Origin: Lachnospiraceae bacterium
GTDB lineage: Bacteria > Bacillota > Clostridia > Lachnospirales > Lachnospiraceae
DNA: 44,707 bases
Reading direction: 5' to 3'
Assembly (NCBI GenBank): GCA_017428265.1
Contig: JAFRRD010000028.1
Location: 1 to 44,707, forward strand
The notes below the pieces were generated by a model. That model saw only the letters and a program-made list of their open reading frames with translations. It was not told the DNA's origin and made no database searches. The position numbers and the translations under genes are program-made. This document shows positions 40,098-44,707 of the stretch, piece after piece (position 1 is the first letter of the stretch; each line of letters begins with the position of its first letter).

Positions 40098-41681
40098 TCA
40101 TAGCGTCTCGGTGATCTCCATGCCGTTTTTGAAGCGAAACACCAGCCTCCCGTCCTCGAAGACCGTCACCCGGTCGATCAGGTTGAGCCAGAGCCGGTCG
40201 CTGTACTGAACCGGCAGCGAGGCATCGATGAGAAGAAGCTCAGTCATGAAGCACTCCATGACATCAGCCTGAAAGCGCTTTGTGACCTTCTGCCGCTGAA
40301 GCTGCTCGGCGCTCTCTTCGACAGCGTGGTACCGCTGGGCAAGAGCGTCGTATTTCCGGTTGTACTCATCCTGCGGCATGGCCGTGGTGGCGTTCTCCAT
40401 GATCAGTTTCTTAGTCAGCGCCTCTACGACCTCCATCTCGTCGTTCAGGGCAGCGCATTCCGCGTCGATGGCTTCCGTGTTCAGGTACTCATCGCGGAGC
40501 ATCACGCAGGTATCCAGCAGAACTTCTCGTTCCTCCGTCAGCCGCGCTACAGCCTGCAGGAACAAGCGCTTGATCTCCTCCTCGGTCAGGTGCGGAGTGC
40601 CGCAACGGTGTTCACCTTTGAACTTCCCGTTGCATTGCCAGATCACGCGGCGGTACTTGTCTGTACTGTGCCACACCTTGCTGCCGTAAAACTCCCCACA
40701 ATCGCCGCAGACCAGCTTTGCTGAAAACGGGCTGAGACTGTTGTGGTGCCTGCCCCTGGCCTTGCGGACCGCCATCTCATCCTGCACCTTTTTCCACTGA
40801 TCCGGATCAATGATGGCCGGATGGCTCTCCTCCACGATGTACTGGGGGACCTCTCCCTCGTTTACTTTCATCTTCTTGGAGAGGAAGTCCACGGTGAACT
40901 TCTTCTGGAGGATCGCGCTGCCCTTGTACTTCTCGTTCATCAGGATGCTCTCAATGGTGCTGGTCTGCCACCTGGTCTTTCCGCGAGGCGACGGGATGCC
41001 CTTCTCCGTTAGGTGGTTAGCGATCCAGTTGACTGTCTTGCCCTGTATGAAAAGCCGGTAGATTTCCCGGACCGTCTCTGCCTCCTCCGGCACTATCTCC
41101 GGCAGACCGTCCTGCCCTTTGCGGTATCCGAGGAAGGAGGAATACGGCAGTGTGACCTTGCCATCCGCGAAACGCTTCCGTTGGCCCCATGTGACGTTTT
41201 CCGATATGGACCGGCTCTCCTCCTGCGCGAGGCTGCTCATGATAGTGATCAGCAGCTCGCCCTTGCTGTCAAAGGTGTATATACCCTCCTTTTCAAAGTA
41301 CACCTCGGTCCCATGCTCCTTCAGCTTCCGGACAGCGGTGAGGCTGTCCACAGTGTTCCGAGCGAAACGGCTCACCGACTTGGTCACGATCAGGTCGATG
41401 CGTCCGGCCAGCGCGTCCTCAATCATTCGGTTGAATCCCTCCCGGCCTCTGGTGCTCACGGCAGAAATGCCCTCGTCGGTGTATACGTCCACAAACTCCC
41501 ATTCCGGATTGGATCGGATGTATTTGGTGTAGTAGTCCACCTGCGCCTCATAGGAGGTGAGCTGCTCCTCGCTGTCGGTGGACACACGGGCATATCCGGC
41601 TACCCGCCGTCTGGTGCGCGAATTGACCGGCTGCTTGGAGTGAAGCATCTTTGTTGCCGGGATTACTGTTACATTAGCCAT
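40098..41681 (-). CDS. Large serine recombinase (integrase), 527 residues
   Basis: Site-specific recombinase that integrates or excises DNA through a 5'-phosphoserine link. Resolvase-type catalytic domain at residues 25-175: the nucleophile Ser lies in GYARVSTDSEEQ, with the conserved arginines in TKSVSRFARNT and AQEESRSISENV. The recombinase domain follows at about 190-300, then a zinc ribbon (CGDCGEFYG, later WQCNGKFKGEHRCG). A coiled coil at about 390-470 is as in phage integrases where it controls direction. The start overlaps the second recombinase gene by eight bases, so both are probably made together. Complete and apparently intact. Confidence 0.95.
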   Translation of the reverse strand: MANVTVIPATKMLHSKQPVNSRTRRRVAGYARVSTDSEEQLTSYEAQVDYYTKYIRSNPEWEFVDVYTDEGISAVSTRGREGFNRMIEDALAGRIDLIVTKSVSRFARNTVDSLTAVRKLKEHGTEVYFEKEGIYTFDSKGELLITIMSSLAQEESRSISENVTWGQRKRFADGKVTLPYSSFLGYRKGQDGLPEIVPEEAETVREIYRLFIQGKTVNWIANHLTEKGIPSPRGKTRWQTSTIESILMNEKYKGSAILQKKFTVDFLSKKMKVNEGEVPQYIVEESHPAIIDPDQWKKVQDEMAVRKARGRHHNSLSPFSAKLVCGDCGEFYGSKVWHSTDKYRRVIWQCNGKFKGEHRCGTPHLTEEEIKRLFLQAVARLTEEREVLLDTCVMLRDEYLNTEAIDAECAALNDEMEVVEALTKKLIMENATTAMPQDEYNRKYDALAQRYHAVEESAEQLQRQKVTKRFQADVMECFMTELLLIDASLPVQYSDRLWLNLIDRVTVFEDGRLVFRFKNGMEITETL

Positions 41682-42951
41682 TTTGCCTGCTCCTTTCGAT
41701 CTGCCTCTGCCTCGCGGCCTCGCGCATCTCCGGTGTCCAGCTTTCCGCTCTGGACCGGTCCTTCCATCGCTTAACGGTTTCCTCGCCGGTCCTGAACCGG
41801 AATATCAGCCTATTCCCATCTTCCGCGCGGATTTCCGTTAAATCGCCAATATCCATATCTGCGGTCAGGTCCATCAGAACCGACTCCGGTATCTGCTTGG
41901 ATGCGCAGGCCGCTTTGCCAAGGGTGTTGTAGGTTCCACATATCCATACCGGCTCGGTTGCGGTGACCTTTCTCCGGTAATGCTTGCCGCAGCAGCCACA
42001 GATGATCAGGCCGGTAAATGGATACCGATTACTGTAACTCTTGCCGGGAGGCGCGTGTTTCGCTGCCCGTCTCTCCATCTCAGCCTGTACAGCCTTGTAA
42101 TCCTCCATGTTGATGATCGCCTCATGGGAGCTCTTCACATGGTATTGGGGAAGCTGGCCCTCGTTGGGTAGTGTCCGCTTCGTCAGGTGATCCTCCCTGA
42201 AGGTCTTCTGCAGGAGCAGGTTACCTGTGTAGGTATAGTTCCGCAGAATGCCGGAAACGCTGGTCTTGCACCACTGGTTGCCATACCGTGTCGGAATCCC
42301 AGCTTCATTCAGGCTTTTGGCAATGGCAACAACGCCTTTCCCGGCGAGGTATTCCCGGAAAACGCGCCGGACGATTTCGGCCTCATCTGGCTCGACGACG
42401 AGGGTGCCGTTCCGATAACGGTAGCCGAGCATCGTTCCGTTCCACGGCCTGCCTTCCTCGAAGTTCTTCCGGATGCGCCACTTCTGGTTTTCGCTGGCTG
42501 ACAAACTCTCCTCCTGCGCATAGGACGCGAGGATGGAAAGCATGAGCTCTCCATCAGCGGAAAAGGTGTGCAAATTCTGCTCCTCAAAATACATGTCGAT
42601 GCCGAGGCCCTTCAGCTCCCGGACCGTTTCCAATAGCGTGACGGTGTTCCGAGCAAAGCGGGAGATAGATTTTGTGATGATCGCGTCTACGCGTCCAGCC
42701 CTGCAATCGGTAAGGAGCTTGACGAAACCTTCCCGGCTGTCCCTGGTCCCGGTCTTAGCCTCATCGCTGTACACACCCGCATAGGCCCATCCGGGATGCC
42801 GCTGGATCAGGTCGCTGTAATAGCTGACCTGCGCTGACAGGGAGTGGCGCATCGCGTCCTTTGCCGAGGATACTCTTGCGTATGCCGCCACTCGCGTCAG
42901 CTTGGGCATGGCCACTTTCGTGATCGGTACCCGTTTCACTTCTCTGTTCAT
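41674..42951 (-). CDS. Large serine recombinase, second copy, 425 residues
   Basis: Same architecture as its neighbour but shorter. The catalytic domain has AYARVSSAKDA (Ser nucleophile), TKSISRFARNT and AQEESLSASENQ. The recombinase domain is at about 180-280, and a zinc ribbon with CGCCGKHYRRK follows. It lacks the long coiled coil and ends in a basic helix. GGAGG precedes the ATG. Tandem divergent recombinases are known from elements such as SCCmec (CcrA/CcrB) and many clostridial prophage-like islands, where both may be needed. They share the catalytic signature but clearly differ in the DNA-binding parts. Confidence 0.94.
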   Translation of the reverse strand: MNREVKRVPITKVAMPKLTRVAAYARVSSAKDAMRHSLSAQVSYYSDLIQRHPGWAYAGVYSDEAKTGTRDSREGFVKLLTDCRAGRVDAIITKSISRFARNTVTLLETVRELKGLGIDMYFEEQNLHTFSADGELMLSILASYAQEESLSASENQKWRIRKNFEEGRPWNGTMLGYRYRNGTLVVEPDEAEIVRRVFREYLAGKGVVAIAKSLNEAGIPTRYGNQWCKTSVSGILRNYTYTGNLLLQKTFREDHLTKRTLPNEGQLPQYHVKSSHEAIINMEDYKAVQAEMERRAAKHAPPGKSYSNRYPFTGLIICGCCGKHYRRKVTATEPVWICGTYNTLGKAACASKQIPESVLMDLTADMDIGDLTEIRAEDGNRLIFRFRTGEETVKRWKDRSRAESWTPEMREAARQRQIERSRQNG

Positions 42952-43021
42952 GCGTCTGCCTCCGTTTGTATCAAAGTTGGGGTACCGTATATATCACTCT
43001 AAACGGCCCGGATAGCAAGTC

Positions 43022-43198
43022 CTACGCGGCGAAAATGCTATCTTTATCAATCCCATACCGCCTGGCGATTAGCGCGTAAATCGCCTCCCGATCCGCATTG
43101 CCAATGAAGCCCTCCGCTTCGAGAAGGTCTACAAAGGCAAGGGCGGTGTGATACCGAATCAGGTTTTCCGGCCCGTAGACGTCATTTGTTTTTTCCAT
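43022..43198 (-). CDS. Small protein between zinc-ribbon and recombinase genes
   Basis: A 58-residue frame with good coding signs: ATG 43198 preceded by AAAGGA at a suitable distance, a 17-base overlap with the gene before it, and tight fit to the operon. It begins MEKTNDVYGPENLIRYHTAL and ends RRYGIDKDSIFAA. It is helical and acidic in the first two thirds. The closing pattern (an IARRYG-type helix before a short hydrophobic end) is familiar from small proteins beside serine recombinases in clostridial elements. It might be a recombination directionality factor or recombinase partner; nothing in the sequence proves this. Confidence 0.7.
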   Translation of the reverse strand: MEKTNDVYGPENLIRYHTALAFVDLLEAEGFIGNADREAIYALIARRYGIDKDSIFAA

Positions 43199-43460
43199 CG
43201 CAGCTTCCTTTGCGGTACTGATAATTCCAATACTGACTGCGGCATGTGTTGGAGCAGAATTTCTTCTGTTTCCTGCCAGGTGTCTGTGATACTGCCCTTC
43301 CGCATTGCAGGCAGTATACAGCGTTTCTCAGGCTGGGATGCCTGCGGATGTGGGACTTCACGGTATTGACGGACAGCCCCAGCTCATGAGCAATGCGTGT
43401 CGGGCCGTAACCGTCCATCCGCATCCGCTCGATCTCTTTCTGTGTATACTTACTCATCAT
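43182..43460 (-). CDS. Helix-turn-helix plus zinc-ribbon protein
   Basis: A 92-residue protein from ATG 43460 (a second ATG follows directly; GAGGAAAG lies upstream). Residues about 5-45 form a sigma-region-4/resolvase-like helix-turn-helix (GPTRIAHELGLSVNTVKSHI). A zinc ribbon follows with CLQC and, 18 residues later, CSNTC, then RSQYWN. The start overlaps the end of the neighbouring zinc-ribbon gene, and its end overlaps the small gene at 43022-43198. A DNA-binding regulator of the recombinase operon or a recombination cofactor is plausible. Confidence 0.8.
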   Translation of the reverse strand: MMSKYTQKEIERMRMDGYGPTRIAHELGLSVNTVKSHIRRHPSLRNAVYCLQCGRAVSQTPGRKQKKFCSNTCRSQYWNYQYRKGSCDGKNK

Positions 43461-43755
43461 GGGGCTTTCCTCGCTTACGATGCTCGGTATAGCAGAACCG
43501 GCAGCAGTATTTTCGGTGGGCATTCCCATAGCTCTGGAAGTGCCTGCCGCAATGCTGGCAGATTAGCGTATAGTAGGCCTTGCGGGTGATCTGCTCCGGA
43601 TGGCTGTTCCAATATGCCATCCGGCATTGGTCTGAGCAGAACCTTCGTATATGTCCAGTCTGTTGTTTAACAGGTTTTCCGCACTGTGGGCATAGGTGAA
43701 CACCACTGGCCTGTGCCGACGCTGCCTGTGATGGTTTAACGGATTCCTGTAACAT
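43450..43755 (-). CDS. Double zinc-ribbon protein
   Basis: A 101-residue protein with two Cys4 motifs: CPQCGKPVKQQTG...FCSDQCRMAYWN and CQHCGRHFQSYG...YCCRFCYTEHR. The first is clearly related to the zinc ribbon of the next gene (CxxCGrxV...FCSxxCRxxYWN), so the pair looks like an internal duplication. The start is taken as ATG 43755, eight bases after AGGAGG; the ATG two codons earlier is too close to that site. A nucleic-acid-binding role is likely from the zinc ribbons; the precise function is unknown. Confidence 0.78.
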   Translation of the reverse strand: MLQESVKPSQAASAQASGVHLCPQCGKPVKQQTGHIRRFCSDQCRMAYWNSHPEQITRKAYYTLICQHCGRHFQSYGNAHRKYCCRFCYTEHRKRGKPHDE

Positions 43756-43778
43756 GTTCATAGCCTCCTCTGAGAGAA

Positions 43779-43811
43779 TCCGGGAGAGCAAGGCACACTC
43801 GCCCTCCCGGA
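43779..43811 (-). terminator. Possible hairpin between capsid and zinc-ribbon genes
   Basis: Eight-base arms TCCGGGAG / CTCCCGGA around a 17-base loop on the minus strand, just after the capsid stop, followed by a TTCTCTC stretch. A weak terminator or attenuator. Confidence 0.5.
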
Positions 43812-43819
43812 CGACAGGA

Positions 43820-44707
43820 TTACTGGCCGATACGCAGGACCTTCACGGCCTCCGGGCGGATCAGCAGGCCGTCGAGGTATTCCACGCAGAGAAAGCCCAT
43901 CTTGTCCTCTTTGATGTACTTTTCATTCAGAGGACGGACGGTCAGCGGCATGCGGTCGATGATGTAATAGTAGGAGAAATCACCAAACGCCACAGATTTG
44001 CCGTCAGAGGGCATGAACTCGGAGATGTGGACCGGCTTGCCGAGGATTGTGTCGCTGTTCTGGTTCCAGAGATACTGGCCGTTCCGGTCCTTCAGCGTTT
44101 TTAGTTTCAGTGCCGTTTCGTCGTTCATGAGCCACATGCCATTGCTACGGAACTGTTTATCCACTGAGAAGTACAGGCCCAGCACATCGTCGAAGGAAAT
44201 GTCGCCGGAGGCGATGACGCCGGTTTCGGCCCCCTCAGTTTCATGCAGGATGCCCTTCGGCATGGTGCTACCAGTTCCGTTGATGAAGGCATCCTCCTCG
44301 GCCTTGCCGAAGCCCTTGGCGAACTTCCCGACCAGATAGCTCTCCAGATCAAAACCAGCATCCCGGATCATATCCATATCCAGAGATGTGATGATGGCCA
44401 GCTTGTGAGAGCGCACAGCGTGCCTCGGTTCAAGGCCGTCAGTGCCGACCGGAATGGATTCGTTTTCCGGGACCCACTGGGGCTGGGCCACCATATCGCC
44501 CATCCACAGGACTCCGTCACCAACGGTCTGGGACAGCGACGTGCCGACCATGCGGAACAGATTCATCTTCTGCAGAGCGGCGGAGTACCGGGACGCAGTT
44601 TTGGCAGGGAGCAGATACGTCCCGCCATTGGCGCTGATTTTTGCCTGAGCCATATCGCCGTAGGCCAGATTGCTGCCGCGCATCGCTTTCCAGAATGCGT
44701 CATGGTA
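43820..44707 (-). CDS. HK97-type phage major capsid protein, C-terminal part
   Basis: The frame is open to the window edge (the residues before the internal Met read YHDAFWKA), so the N-terminus is missing; about 295 residues are visible. Landmarks of the HK97 fold are present: HDAFWKAMRG before the N-arm, PAKTASRYSAALQKMNLFRM, the E-loop/P-domain stretch, and AEEDAFINGTGSTMPKGIL. The PEAVKVLRIGQ end is also typical. This protein builds the icosahedral head. Downstream there are no tail or lysis genes; the zinc-ribbon and recombinase genes follow at once. Confidence 0.9.
   Translation of the reverse strand, partial: YHDAFWKAMRGSNLAYGDMAQAKISANGGTYLLPAKTASRYSAALQKMNLFRMVGTSLSQTVGDGVLWMGDMVAQPQWVPENESIPVGTDGLEPRHAVRSHKLAIITSLDMDMIRDAGFDLESYLVGKFAKGFGKAEEDAFINGTGSTMPKGILHETEGAETGVIASGDISFDDVLGLYFSVDKQFRSNGMWLMNDETALKLKTLKDRNGQYLWNQNSDTILGKPVHISEFMPSDGKSVAFGDFSYYYIIDRMPLTVRPLNEKYIKEDKMGFLCVEYLDGLLIRPEAVKVLRIGQ

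Larger units (their letters stand above)
39888..44707 (-). mobile_element. End of an integrated phage-like element
   Basis: From between tRNA-Leu and the first recombinase to the window edge, all genes are mobile-element types: two large serine recombinases, a small unknown protein, two zinc-ribbon proteins and an HK97-type capsid gene. The left boundary is set only by the end of chromosomal genes; the attachment site itself is not proven. The other end lies outside the window. Confidence 0.78.

Noticed and set aside
39855-40103. Open frame of 82 codons on the plus strand beside the element
   Set aside because: It runs across two terminator hairpins and has no ribosome site or family resemblance.

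Overview
The window is a chromosomal segment of a GC-rich member of the Bacillota, most likely class Clostridia (Lachnospiraceae-like). This is inferred from the dcw cluster with MraZ, RecU, RqcH, a CarD-family regulator, pyruvate:ferredoxin oxidoreductase, Gram-positive lipoproteins and a Bmp-type nucleoside transporter. Coding is dense and mostly on the minus strand. Many sigma-A-like promoters with 16-17 bp spacers can be read directly. No gene-free stretch exceeds about 300 bases.

Layout: (1) 1-89, the start of an AT-rich GNAT acetyltransferase gene, cut by the window edge. (2) 228-512, a minus-strand tRNA cluster Pro(CGG)-Glu(CTC)-Ser(CGA). (3) 562-7278, a minus-strand run: HAD hydrolase, membrane protein, RluA-family pseudouridine synthase, recU, two radical-SAM-related genes and rng. 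(4) 7335-9018, rsmD-coaD-coiled-coil gene. (5) 9261-9773, a CarD-family regulator on plus. (6) 9837-11952, rlmH and a COG2509 flavoprotein. (7) 12093-15614, nifJ, divergent from rqcH (15771-17510), the two sharing one palindromic -10 element. (8) 17479-19856, rapZ and an orphan solute-binding lipoprotein. (9) 19936-29261, division and wall cluster mraZ-rsmH-ftsL-ftsI-mraY-murD-ftsW-ftsQ-ftsZ, with a clear MraZ operator. (10) 29514-39466, lgt-tdk-surface protein, then bmp-type lipoprotein, degV and ABC ATPase plus two permeases. (11) 39635-39826, tRNA-Arg(ACG) and tRNA-Leu(TAG). (12) about 39890-44707, the end of a mobile element: two tandem large serine recombinases, a small missed gene, two zinc-ribbon proteins and an HK97-type capsid gene running off the window.

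How the genes work together: block 10 reads as a nucleoside salvage neighbourhood. Lgt lipidates the Bmp receptor, the ABC proteins import nucleosides and Tdk phosphorylates thymidine. Two proteins there carry unusual C-terminal repeat tails: Lgt (cytoplasmic 11-residue repeats) and DegV (four 20-residue repeats). These tails, the shared nifJ/rqcH promoter and the capsid-recombinase arrangement are the least ordinary features seen. No clear new defence system is visible.
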